From JAMQPK01 sp963761975 (lineage in GTDB: Bacteria > Acidobacteriota > Vicinamibacteria > Vicinamibacterales > JAMQPK01), in NCBI GenBank assembly GCA_963761975.1, contig CAVXIR010000002.1, positions 1,612,001-1,676,000 of the forward strand: a DNA stretch of 64,000 nt. The letters are read 5' to 3'. The stretch's first letter is position 1. Each line of letters starts with the position of its first letter. This document shows positions 8,921 through 16,773 of the stretch, piece after piece. Under the pieces are notes generated by a model. It was not told the origin of the DNA, did no database searches, and worked only from the letters and a program-made list of their open reading frames with translations. Made by a program: the position numbers and the translations under genes.

Positions 8921-9750
8921 ACTTCCTGAACGATCTGTTCGCCTATCCCTTCCTCGTTCGCGGCTTCATCTGCGTCATGCTGCTGGCTCCGCTCCTTGGC
9001 GGCATCAGCCATCTGGTCGTCGCCAGGCGAATGGCGTTCTTCAGCGCGGCGCTGGGGCAGGCGGCGATTACGGGCGTGTGCGTTGGCTTGCTTGTCGGCG
9101 AGCCGCTCAACGCGCCCTACGGTGGGATGTTCGGGTTCTGTCTGCTTTCGACGCTCGCCATGGTGTACGCGAAGCGGCGGTCGAAATTGCCGCCCGACAC
9201 GCTCATTGGCGTCTTCCTGGCTCTGACTTTAGGGCTTGGCCTCTGCCTGCTCGTGGCCGTAACGCGCCAGTTCAACGTCCACCAGGTTGAGACGATTCTC
9301 TTCGGCAGCCTGTTGACAGTGACCAACGTTGATCTCGGGCTGCTGGTCGTTGCGACCGTCGGCCTGGCGGTTCTGCTGTTCAGACACTACAACGATCTCC
9401 TGCTCGACAGCCTCAGCACACCGCTCGCGTCCGTGCGCGGGATCAACTCGGCGTATCTCGAGTATGGCTTCGCGATCGTCCTGACCATCGCGATATTGGT
9501 GAGCCTGAAGGTGATCGGCGCGCTGCTCGTCGAAGCGCTCATCGTCGTGCCGGCCGCCGCAGCACGGAACATCGCCACGGGCACGCGATCGTATTTCGTC
9601 TGGAGCGTCATTGTGGCGTTGGTGGCGGGCGCCGGCGGGTTGCTGATCTCGACGCGTCTGCTTGTTCCGACCGGCGGCGCCGTGGTGCTCGCTGTCAGCC
9701 TGATTTTCTTTCTGACCCTCGCCATCGGGTCATTTCGCCGGCATGCCTGA
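8917..9750 (+). CDS. Metal ABC transporter permease (ZnuB/TroC-type, ABC-3 family)
   Basis: This 277-residue protein has about eight or nine hydrophobic helices typical of ABC-3 family permeases. Conserved features include the early RGFICVMLLAPLLGGISHLVVARRMAF-like segment, GQAAITGV (helix 2 loop), and EALIVVPAAAARNIA near residue 210, the usual cytoplasmic coupling region. It forms the channel for the periplasmic metal-binding protein and is driven by the upstream ATPase. It starts within the ATPase stop codon and is the last gene of the ypdA-transporter operon. A long hairpin array follows. Confidence 0.9.
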   Translation: MNFLNDLFAYPFLVRGFICVMLLAPLLGGISHLVVARRMAFFSAALGQAAITGVCVGLLVGEPLNAPYGGMFGFCLLSTLAMVYAKRRSKLPPDTLIGVFLALTLGLGLCLLVAVTRQFNVHQVETILFGSLLTVTNVDLGLLVVATVGLAVLLFRHYNDLLLDSLSTPLASVRGINSAYLEYGFAIVLTIAILVSLKVIGALLVEALIVVPAAAARNIATGTRSYFVWSVIVALVAGAGGLLISTRLLVPTGGAVVLAVSLIFFLTLAIGSFRRHA

Positions 9751-9760
9751 AGGCAGTTCT

Positions 9761-9847
9761 CAGTTGTCAGTTGTCAGTCATCAGTGGTTCGCAGTCTCGA
9801 GACTGAAAACTGACGACTGACGACTGATGACTGATGACTGACGACTG
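9761..9847. terminator. Self-complementary short-word array between convergent genes
   Basis: The left half repeats cagttgt/cagtcat and the right half repeats gactgat/gactgac. Bases 9761-9785 pair with 9823-9847 at 22 of 25 positions, so the transcript can form a long hairpin in either direction. It lies between a plus gene ending at 9750 and a minus gene ending at 9855, which fits a bidirectional terminator. Confidence 0.65.
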
Positions 9848-9854
9848 GTCTGGG

Positions 9855-10481
9855 TCAGTGCATGTGCGACTTGCCGCCGTGGGTCGGCATCATGCGCATT
9901 TCGAGGAGCTCGACGAGGGCTTCGCAGCGCTCGAGCAGGCTGTTGCACTCGAGCAGTGCCTGCTTCTCCAACGGCTCGAGGTGCTGCGCGATGGCATGAA
10001 CCAGGTCGGCGTCTGGGACATCCTTGGGAATGAAGTCGTGGTCGTTTTTGTGCAGCTTGCGTGCGATCAGCTTTTCCAGACGGTGCCGTGCGTCCTGAAT
10101 CGCGGCGCTCGCGCCCGACGTGGCTTCCTTGATCAGCTCGACGCGCGCCATGCGGTAGCGTTCGGCGCCCTCTCGGGCCGGCCGCTCGTCTGCAATCCGG
10201 AACTTCTCCAGGCCGCGCAGCATGATGTTGTACCGCCCATCGGGAAGGCGGTCGGCGTGCGTGATGAACCCGGCGCACCCGACCGGATAGACGTCGGGCG
10301 CCTGCTCGTAGTGCGCCTCCCAGCCGGGCCGCAGCATGACCATGCCGATGAGTCGCTCGCTCTCGAGAGCATCCGTGACCATCGCGCGGTATCGGGGCTC
10401 GAAAATATGGAGCGGCAACAGCGCGCTCGGAAACAGCACGACGTTGGGCAGGGGGAAGATCGGGATCTCTGATGGCAGCAT
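9855..10481 (-). CDS. LON N-terminal (substrate-binding) domain protein
   Basis: I start at the ATG at 10481, where the family begins (LPSEIPIFPLPNVVLFP). The longer frame upstream is a shadow of the VWA gene. The 208-residue product is a stand-alone Lon N-terminal/PUA-like domain: IPIFPLPN near residue 6, LHIFEPRYR near 24, VGCAGFI, then DGRYNIMLRGLEKFRI. A helical tail ends in a His/Met-rich GGKSHMH. It has no ATPase or protease domain. Such proteins are thought to bind unfolded substrates. It is the last gene of a set with a VWA protein and a MoxR-like ATPase. Confidence 0.85.
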   Translation of the reverse strand: MLPSEIPIFPLPNVVLFPSALLPLHIFEPRYRAMVTDALESERLIGMVMLRPGWEAHYEQAPDVYPVGCAGFITHADRLPDGRYNIMLRGLEKFRIADERPAREGAERYRMARVELIKEATSGASAAIQDARHRLEKLIARKLHKNDHDFIPKDVPDADLVHAIAQHLEPLEKQALLECNSLLERCEALVELLEMRMMPTHGGKSHMH

Positions 10482-10483
10482 CT

Positions 10484-10537
10484 GAACCTGAAATCTAGAA
10501 TCTAGAATCGACAATTCTAATCTGCGAATCTGCCAAT
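10484..10537. repeat. Short-word array (atctagaatctagaatc / ctgcgaatctgcc)
   Basis: A 54-base gap between two minus-strand genes consists of repeated aatctaga and aatctgcga words, with partial self-complementarity. It lies directly 3' of the VWA gene stop. Confidence 0.5.
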
Positions 10538-11848
10538 TCAGTGAATCGTCCTGGTCTTCTTGTCCATATAGTCCATCAGCACGTACTGACCCAGCGTGTA
10601 AGGCGTCGTGAAATAGGCCTTTCCGCGGCAGATCTCCGCCACGCGGCGCACGAACGCCACGAGCTCGTAATCGCGGGCGAGCATGAATGTGTTGATCATG
10701 ATGCCGCTCTTGCGGCACGCCGCGACTTCCGCGATGGTCTCCGAGACGATGAACGGGTCGAGACCGAACGCATTCTTGTAGATCCGGCCGTCGGGCTGCG
10801 TCAGCGCCGACGGCTTGCCGTCGGTAATCATCACGATCTGGCGCATATCTTTCCGCTGCCGTTCGAGGATGCGGCGCGCCAGGCGCAGGCCTTCCCGCGT
10901 ATTGGTGTAGTACGGCCCGACCCGCACGCGCCCGAGCTCGCGCAGAGGGATTTCTTCGGCGGAGTCGTGGAACAGGATGACGTTCAGCGCGTCGCCTGGG
11001 TATTGCAGCCGGATGAGATTGGCGAGCGCCAGGGCGACGCGTTTTGCCGGCGTGAAGCGATCTTCGCCGTACAGGATCATGCTGTGGCTGCAGTCGAGCA
11101 TCAAAACCGTCGCACACGACGATTGATACTCTCCCTGCGACACCATCAAATCCTCGTATTGAATATCGATCACGGCATTTGACGGATTCGCGCCTGGACG
11201 TGGGACTCCCGAGTCCCTATAGCTGCGGAGCACCGCGTTTAACACCGTGCTGCTGGGATCGAGGTTCAACGCGTCGCCGAATTCATACGGTTTCGGCGCG
11301 GCGATCGTCTCGATGCCGGTCGCGTTATCGCGCGTATCGTGGCGGCCGAGGCTGCTCTTGCCGAGCGAGCCCAGCAGATCGCGCAGCGCGCGGTAGCCGA
11401 GAAAATCGAGGCTCTTGTCGGTCACTTCAAAGCGAGTCGGCGGCGCGTCGGGGCCGAACCCGCCGCCGGTGCCGCGCGACCGGCGTTGCGCGCGCTCGGA
11501 ATCCATATCGGGTGCAGGCGTGATGAACCCTTCCTGCATCATGCGATCGATGATGTCCTGGATGAGCTGCTCCAGCTTCGATCGCGCGTCCGCTTGATCG
11601 GCGTCGGCCGGATCGCCGAGCAGCCGTTCCAGCGCGTCCTCCGGCAGGACTCCGCCATTGAACAGAGCATCCATGATGGCATCGTGCAGCGCCTGCATCG
11701 TGCGATCGTCTTCGGACTCGCCGTACATGCCCCCGTACGGCGACTGAAAGCCGCTTGACAACAGCAGATCCGAAAGCTTCTCGATCAGTTCGTCGAGATC
11801 GAGATCATCCAGCGGATCACCGGTATATTTTGAGTACTTGTATCTCAC
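10538..11848 (-). CDS. VWA-domain protein, partner of MoxR-like ATPase
   Basis: This 436-residue cytoplasmic protein has an acidic N-terminus (DDLDLDELIEKLSDLL) and a helical middle with DUF-like RALRDLLGSLGKSSLGRHDTRD. A C-terminal von Willebrand A domain has the MIDAS motif DCSHS near residue 250, a TNTREGL Thr, and ITDGKPSA. VWA proteins of this kind pair with MoxR/BchI-type AAA ATPases, as CbbO pairs with CbbQ or ChlD with ChlI, to remodel or metallate client proteins. The AAA gene is 92 bases upstream on the same strand. The client is unknown. Confidence 0.85.
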   Translation of the reverse strand: MRYKYSKYTGDPLDDLDLDELIEKLSDLLLSSGFQSPYGGMYGESEDDRTMQALHDAIMDALFNGGVLPEDALERLLGDPADADQADARSKLEQLIQDIIDRMMQEGFITPAPDMDSERAQRRSRGTGGGFGPDAPPTRFEVTDKSLDFLGYRALRDLLGSLGKSSLGRHDTRDNATGIETIAAPKPYEFGDALNLDPSSTVLNAVLRSYRDSGVPRPGANPSNAVIDIQYEDLMVSQGEYQSSCATVLMLDCSHSMILYGEDRFTPAKRVALALANLIRLQYPGDALNVILFHDSAEEIPLRELGRVRVGPYYTNTREGLRLARRILERQRKDMRQIVMITDGKPSALTQPDGRIYKNAFGLDPFIVSETIAEVAACRKSGIMINTFMLARDYELVAFVRRVAEICRGKAYFTTPYTLGQYVLMDYMDKKTRTIH

Positions 11849-11940
11849 GTCATTTTGCGCAACTAACGTTGCCCCTACGAGCCGCCGACCACCAGATATC
11901 GGCTACCGTCTCTGCCATCTGCCATCTGCCATCGCCCTGC

Positions 11941-13464
11941 TCAGTTGTAGTATTTCTTTTTCCCCCCTGGCAGCGGGAACCCTTCTTCCATGTCCCGCTC
12001 CGCAGTCCGCGTCGCCGGCCGTCGCTGCGGCTGCTCGGCGGCGTGGTAGCCGCGATCGTCGCTGCGGCTGATCTTCTTCTGCGCGTAGAGTCCTTCGAGC
12101 ACGAAATCAACGGCTGAGGCGAGCGCCGGTTCTGAGGCCTTCGATCCGAGCTGCAGATGTTCGGTCAGTTCGACCAGCCCCTGCACGCCTTTCGCCTGCG
12201 CCAGCAGCTCTTTGGCTGACGAGGTATCGGATGACTGCAGCGAACCGCCGAGGTCGAACCACTCGATGACGCGTCGCAGATCGGCGTTGTCGAACCGCTC
12301 GTTGAAGATGTTGGCCACCGAGGCACGGATGAGGTCGCGTGCCACGTTGTCAGCGCCTTTCAGCTCGCCTTCGTATTCCATTTCGAACTTGCCGGTAATC
12401 GACGGCAAAGCGGCGTAGACGTCGGTTACGCGCGCCACGATAACCGGCTCGCTGTTGGTCAGCGCGCGGCGCTCGGCGTTCGACAGCACGTTTTCGAGGC
12501 AGGTAATCGCCAGCCGCTGGCTGACGCCCGAGCGTCGGTCGATCTTTCGATCGGCGCGCGCCTGAAACGCAATCTCCTCGACGATCTCGCGGACGTAATC
12601 CGGCACGTCAATCTTCCTGGCATCCGTCGGGCGATCGAGCCATGCCTCCTGCGCGGTGATGGCCATCGCGTGCCGGCGTGTCGACGGGTAATGCGTCCTG
12701 ATTTCCGAGCCGATGCGATCTTTGAGCGGCGTAATGATCTTGCCGCGCGCCGTGTAATCCTCGGGGTTGGCCGTGAAGACCATCAACAGGTCGAGCGGCA
12801 ACCGGATCGGATAGCCCTTAATCTGGATGTCGCCTTCCTGAAGGATGTTGAAGAGGCCCACCTGGATCTTGCCGGCGAGATCGGGCAGTTCGTTGATGCC
12901 GAAGATGCCGCGGTTTGCGCGGGGCAGCAGCCCGTAATGAATCGTCAGCTCGTCGGACAGCTGCAGGCCGCTGCGCGCGGCTTTAATCGGATCGATGTCG
13001 CCGACCATGTCGGCAATCGTGACGTCCGGCGTGGCCAGCTTCTCGACGTAGCGATCGTCGCGCGGCAGCCACGCGATGTTGGTCTCGTCGCCTTCAGCCG
13101 CGATGCGCATGCGGCACGCCGAGCAGATGGGTGCGAGCGGATCGTCGTGAATCTCGCAGCCGGCCACCACCGGCAGATGCTCGTCGAGCAGTGAGGCGAG
13201 CGCGCGCAGAATGCGGCTCTTCGCCTGGCCGCGCAGCCCGAGCAGAATGAAGTTGTGTCGCGACAGGATGGCGTTGACGAGTTGCGGGATGACGGTGTCG
13301 TCGTAGCCGATAATGCCGGGGAACAGCGCCTCGCCGCGCTTCAGCTTTTCGATCAGGTTGTCGCGGACCTCGTTCTTCACCGATCGCCGCGGAAATGACG
13401 CCGGCGATGCCTCGCGGGCGCGTCGCAACTCGCCAATCGTCCTGACGGTCGAAATTGATGCCAT
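11941..13464 (-). CDS. MoxR/magnesium-chelatase-I-like AAA ATPase
   Basis: The start at ATG 13464 (MASISTVRTIGELRRA) is preferred over the longer frame to 13713, which would overlap the divergent GDPD gene. The 507-residue product has a Walker A variant GLRGQAKS (76-83) with Gln before Ala-Lys, a Walker B/ChlI-type GIFGINELPDLAGKIQVGLFN stretch, and FTANPEDYTARGKI for sensor I. A CEIHDD...CSAC Cys set lies between. The GQAKS form is common in the chelatase-like branch that works with VWA partners. The gene is cotranscribed with the VWA and Lon-N genes. The gap 11849-11940 holds only gccatct words and no gene. Confidence 0.85.
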   Translation of the reverse strand: MASISTVRTIGELRRAREASPASFPRRSVKNEVRDNLIEKLKRGEALFPGIIGYDDTVIPQLVNAILSRHNFILLGLRGQAKSRILRALASLLDEHLPVVAGCEIHDDPLAPICSACRMRIAAEGDETNIAWLPRDDRYVEKLATPDVTIADMVGDIDPIKAARSGLQLSDELTIHYGLLPRANRGIFGINELPDLAGKIQVGLFNILQEGDIQIKGYPIRLPLDLLMVFTANPEDYTARGKIITPLKDRIGSEIRTHYPSTRRHAMAITAQEAWLDRPTDARKIDVPDYVREIVEEIAFQARADRKIDRRSGVSQRLAITCLENVLSNAERRALTNSEPVIVARVTDVYAALPSITGKFEMEYEGELKGADNVARDLIRASVANIFNERFDNADLRRVIEWFDLGGSLQSSDTSSAKELLAQAKGVQGLVELTEHLQLGSKASEPALASAVDFVLEGLYAQKKISRSDDRGYHAAEQPQRRPATRTAERDMEEGFPLPGGKKKYYN

Positions 13465-13494
13465 GCCCGATTCTATCCCAGCTAGAATCGCCCG

Positions 13495-14259
13495 GTGCAT
13501 CCGGCGTTGCGGTCGTCTCGACCCCTCGTGTTCGCGCATCGCGGCGGCAGCAAGATTGGCCCGGAGAACACGATAACGGCGTTCGATCGGGGCCTGGCCA
13601 CAGGCGCCGACGGTCTCGAGCTCGACGTCCATCTGGCGAAGGATGGCACAGTCGTGGTCCATCATGACGAGCTTCTGGACCGCACGACACGTGCGACCGG
13701 TCCGTTGGCGCACCGCACTGCCGCCGAGCTTGCCGAATTCGACGTGCCCACCCTCAAAGAGGTCCTCGTGCGCTATCCCGAGACAGGCATCATCATCGAA
13801 TTGAAGAAAGGGGGAGGAGCGCTGGCACGTGGCGTTGTGGAGGAGGTGCGCAGGGCGCGTGCGGCAACACGTGTGTGCCTCGCATCGTTCAGCGTGACCG
13901 CGCTACGAGCCGCGCGCGCGCTGGCGCCAGACATCGCGACGAGCGGCGCGCGCTTCGAGGTGCGCGTGGCGCTGTATCGCTCGTGGCTCGGCCTCCCGCC
14001 TGGCCGCGTCAGGTATCAGGCGCTCCAGGTGCCCGAGACGAGCGGCGATACGCGGGTCGTCTCGCCGCGATTCGTGCGACTCGCCCATAAAGCCGGCCTG
14101 GTCGTGCAAGTGTGGACAGTGGACGACCCCGACGACATGCGGCGTCTGCTCGGGTGGGGAGTGGACGGCATCATCTCAGACAGACCCGACCTCGCGGTGC
14201 AGGTGGTGCAGGAATGGGTCGGCCGGAGTCAGTCTCAAGGCGCAAGTCGAAAGTCGTAA
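13495..14259 (+). CDS. Glycerophosphodiester phosphodiesterase family protein
   Basis: This GTG-started 254-residue TIM-barrel enzyme has the GDPD motifs FAHRGG, GPENTITAF, GADGLELDVHLAKDGTVVVHHD, IIELKK, and a late VQVWTVDDPDD...GVDGIISDRPD. It hydrolyses glycerophosphodiesters to glycerol-3-phosphate plus an alcohol. There is no signal peptide, so it acts in the cytoplasm. It is divergent from the MoxR gene, with only 30 bases between the starts. The last codons run into a gtcgaaagtcg word array. Confidence 0.9.
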   Translation: MHPALRSSRPLVFAHRGGSKIGPENTITAFDRGLATGADGLELDVHLAKDGTVVVHHDELLDRTTRATGPLAHRTAAELAEFDVPTLKEVLVRYPETGIIIELKKGGGALARGVVEEVRRARAATRVCLASFSVTALRAARALAPDIATSGARFEVRVALYRSWLGLPPGRVRYQALQVPETSGDTRVVSPRFVRLAHKAGLVVQVWTVDDPDDMRRLLGWGVDGIISDRPDLAVQVVQEWVGRSQSQGASRKS

Positions 14260-14400
14260 GGCGCAAGGCAAGTCGGAAGGCGCAAGGCAACCGTACGGTG
14301 CAAAGCAAATCGCAAGCCGATTCGCGGTGATCATGTGGCGCCCGACCTTAGACTTTCGACTCGACTTGCGCCCTATGACTTTCGACCTGCGCCTAGCGAC
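14230..14400. repeat. Inverted short-word array between convergent genes
   Basis: The left half repeats aaggcgcaag/gtcggaagg and the right half repeats its complement (cgacttgcgcc, gactttcgac). The gap between the GDPD stop (14259) and the SnoaL-like gene end (14409) is filled by these words, able to form a long imperfect hairpin. Confidence 0.6.
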
Positions 14401-14408
14401 TGGCTCCG

Positions 14409-14870
14409 TTACTGCTTCGCGTCGCACTCACACGGTGGACATCCCTTGTCGAAGATGATCTTCCACGATCCGTCGCGCTGCTGCTGCCAGACGGAGTTGA
14501 ACGTGCCAATGCGTTGCCCTTTCGGATCGTAGACCGGGCCGCTCGTGAAGCCGAGCGTACCCGATGGCAGCACTTCGACTTCAGCCGGCGCCCACGAGAA
14601 GGGCGCCGCGGGCCCATCGAAAAATCGCTTCCATCCCGCAACGACTTCCGCCTTCCCGTGCATCACCGTCTTGCTTCCGAAAAAAACCGTTTCGTCAGCA
14701 ATCAGTGCCGCGAACGCCGCTGCGTTTCGATCAGCCATCGATTTCGCAAACGCCGTTTCCGCCGCACGGACCTCCTCGACGGGACTCGCCTTACCGCGCT
14801 GTGCGTTTGCAGGCGCGAGCGACATGATCAGGACGAAGACCGCGGACTGGAGAATCAGTTTATTCAACAT
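14409..14870 (-). CDS. Secreted SnoaL/NTF2-like (DUF4440-type) protein
   Basis: This 153-residue protein has a signal peptide (MLNKLILQSAVFVLIMSLAPANA) followed by a cone-fold domain: VRAAETAFAKSMADRNAAAFAALIADE, a VFFG strand, then GKAEVVAGWKRFF and SVWQQQRDGSWKIIFDKG. This is the DUF4440 pattern. Members are small ligand-binding or isomerase-like proteins and no catalytic residue set can be assigned. It ends with CPPCEC, an unusual Cys-rich tip. It lies 43 bases downstream of the HupE-like gene on the same strand, across a short-word array. Confidence 0.8.
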   Translation of the reverse strand: MLNKLILQSAVFVLIMSLAPANAQRGKASPVEEVRAAETAFAKSMADRNAAAFAALIADETVFFGSKTVMHGKAEVVAGWKRFFDGPAAPFSWAPAEVEVLPSGTLGFTSGPVYDPKGQRIGTFNSVWQQQRDGSWKIIFDKGCPPCECDAKQ

Positions 14871-14879
14871 GGTAGGGTC

Positions 14880-14936
14880 CTGACTGCTGACTGCCGACTG
14901 CCGACTGCCTGACTATCGACTGTCGACTATCGACTT
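14880..14936. repeat. gactgctgactgcc word array
   Basis: Repeats of gactgcc/gactatc/gactgtc words fill the 42-base gap and continue into the last codons of the HupE-like gene, encoding its IVDSR end. Confidence 0.55.
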
Positions 14937-16250
14937 CTCCGGCACCTCTGGCACTTCTGGCTTGCGCTTCAGCAGGCTGGCAAGGAACCACAACGCGCCG
15001 ACGACCACAGTCAGCGCAAGCAACCCGCGCACGATCGTCAGCATCATCTGCAGATCCATCAACGGCCACCCTGCCAATTGCGCCGTCCTGAAACGTTGGG
15101 TCATCCAATGCCAGCCGACATGGCCGATGAGCACTGACGAGACGATGACGCCGGCTCGCTCCGGAACGACTTGCGCGAAGAGCAGGTTGAATGCCGGTAC
15201 CGCAATCGCCAGGATGATGAGCGTTCCAAGCTCGAGGCCGACGTTATACGCGGCGAGTGCCGCAAGGTGATGCGCGCCCGCGAACTGCAGCGTCTCTTGC
15301 AGCGCGATCGCAAAGCCCAGGCCGTGGAATAGCCCGAACACGAGCGCGACGATCCAGCGGTGTGACAATCCCCTTCCGACCGCGTTTTCGATCGCGACAT
15401 ATACGATCGAGAGGGCCATCAGCGCGCCAATCGTCGGTGCGAACCACGTACCGAGTGGTGCCAGGCCAAACGCAGTGAGCGTCAGCGTGATCGAATGGCC
15501 GACGGCGAACGCGACGATCGGCTTCACGAGTTCGCGCGCACGGCGATAGGGAACCGCCAGCGCGATGACGAACAAGAGATGATCGAGCCCGTCGAGAAAT
15601 CGATAGAAGCCGGCCGTCAGGAACACCCAGGCCGCCTGATGAACTTTGGGATCGAGACGGACCAGCGGCGTGTCGTCGTGAATCCGGAATGAGCGGACGG
15701 CGCCGTCCGCTCGAATGAAATTGATGTAGGTCGCCGTGCGCTGCGCCAGGCCGCGCCCGAACAGCACACGCATCGAGAACAGCGAATCCCGGGACTGAAT
15801 CGGAAAATTCAGCTCAAGGTCCAGAAAGCCCTGGTTGTAAAAGATCTGCGTCGAGTCGGGCAGCTTCGCGCCCCGAACCCGCGTGAGTGCCCCTTCGTAA
15901 CTGTCGAACGACCGATCCGACGGCAACGAGATACGCGCGTTCGCCATGTCGTAGCGGATGAGCCGTTCGTCCCCTTCCAGAAAGACGATGCCGTTCGAGA
16001 TCTGATTCGCGGCCTCGCGCAGTGCGGGATCGAGATAGGCCATCGCCAGATAGCCGGTTCCGTCCTTTGGAAGATTCGCGTCGGCGATCGCGAGGAGCGG
16101 AACGCGCAGCAGCACCTGGAGCTGGTGTTCGCGCGGCGTGACGTAACTTTGTACGACAATTTCGTCGGGGATGTCGTGCGCGCTGAGCGTGGCGTGCAGC
16201 ATCAGCACGACGAGCGCCGCTGCGAGTGCGCACCAGACTCGGGCTTTCAT
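14913..16250 (-). CDS. HupE/UreJ-family membrane protein
   Basis: This 445-residue protein has a signal peptide ending ATLSAHD. A periplasmic beta domain (~residues 25-200) follows, then seven or so membrane helices with family motifs: RFLDGLDHLLFVIAL, AFAVGHSITLTLTAFG, AIENAVG, and FGLFHGLGFA. The His residues in DHLL, GHS and FHG suggest a metal site. HupE/UreJ proteins are linked to nickel or cobalt supply, but members of this larger form are of unknown function. It is divergent from the cytochrome c gene, with a TATAAT element between them. Confidence 0.85.
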   Translation of the reverse strand: MKARVWCALAAALVVLMLHATLSAHDIPDEIVVQSYVTPREHQLQVLLRVPLLAIADANLPKDGTGYLAMAYLDPALREAANQISNGIVFLEGDERLIRYDMANARISLPSDRSFDSYEGALTRVRGAKLPDSTQIFYNQGFLDLELNFPIQSRDSLFSMRVLFGRGLAQRTATYINFIRADGAVRSFRIHDDTPLVRLDPKVHQAAWVFLTAGFYRFLDGLDHLLFVIALAVPYRRARELVKPIVAFAVGHSITLTLTAFGLAPLGTWFAPTIGALMALSIVYVAIENAVGRGLSHRWIVALVFGLFHGLGFAIALQETLQFAGAHHLAALAAYNVGLELGTLIILAIAVPAFNLLFAQVVPERAGVIVSSVLIGHVGWHWMTQRFRTAQLAGWPLMDLQMMLTIVRGLLALTVVVGALWFLASLLKRKPEVPEVPEKSIVDSR

Positions 16251-16269
16251 GCGATAACAACGAAAATTG

Positions 16270-16275
16270 TATAAT
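16270..16275 (+). promoter_or_regulatory. Candidate -10 element (TATAAT) for cytochrome c
   Basis: A perfect TATAAT, preceded directly by TTG, lies 31 bases before the cytochrome c start in an AT-rich divergent gap. No good -35 hexamer is visible at the usual distance, so the promoter is tentative. Confidence 0.4.
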
Positions 16276-16305
16276 GATCCTTTCTATAGATACCAGAGAG
16301 GCCTC

Positions 16306-16770
16306 ATGAAACCTGCATATCGGACATGGTCGCAGGCAGTCGGTGCAGCGGCGGTAATTTTTGCAGTCAGCGCGGGCATGGTGGTCATGTCGAGCAGAAA
16401 TGTGTCGGCACAAGATGCCGGCGGCAGCGTATGGGCCGGGGTCTACACCGAGGATCAGGCGAAGCGCGGGGAAGCGGTTGCCGGCAAGCTGTGCGTGAGC
16501 TGCCATGGGCCCGACCTCTCGGGCGGCGAGGCGGGACCGGCGCTCGTCGGTCTCGAGTTCATCGGGAACTGGACCAACCTCACCGTAGCTGATTTCTTCG
16601 ACCGCGTTCACTCCACGATGCCCGCCGATGCACCCGGAACGATGACACCTCAGCAGACGAGCGACGTCTCGGCCTACGTGCTGAAGCTCAACAAATACCC
16701 GGCCGGCAAGACCGAGCTTCCGTCAGATCTGGCGGCGTTGAAGGGCATCAAGATTGAAGGGCCGCGTTAA
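16306..16770 (+). CDS. Single-haem c-type cytochrome, periplasmic
   Basis: The start at ATG 16306 follows an AGAGAGG site. The 154-residue product has a signal peptide (MKPAYRT..., hydrophobic core, cleavage near SAQD), one haem motif C63VSC66H67, and a likely Met ligand in STMPADAPG. The fold resembles small class I cytochromes c used as electron shuttles. Its stop is only three bases before the aceE start. Cotranscription with pyruvate dehydrogenase is therefore likely, which is an unusual pairing of periplasmic and cytoplasmic proteins. Confidence 0.85.
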   Translation: MKPAYRTWSQAVGAAAVIFAVSAGMVVMSSRNVSAQDAGGSVWAGVYTEDQAKRGEAVAGKLCVSCHGPDLSGGEAGPALVGLEFIGNWTNLTVADFFDRVHSTMPADAPGTMTPQQTSDVSAYVLKLNKYPAGKTELPSDLAALKGIKIEGPR

Positions 16771-16773
16771 CCG

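Noticed and set aside
9855..11117. 420-codon frame joining the Lon-N protein to an upstream extension
   Set aside because: The extension is out of phase with the VWA gene it overlaps; the real protein begins at ATG 10481.
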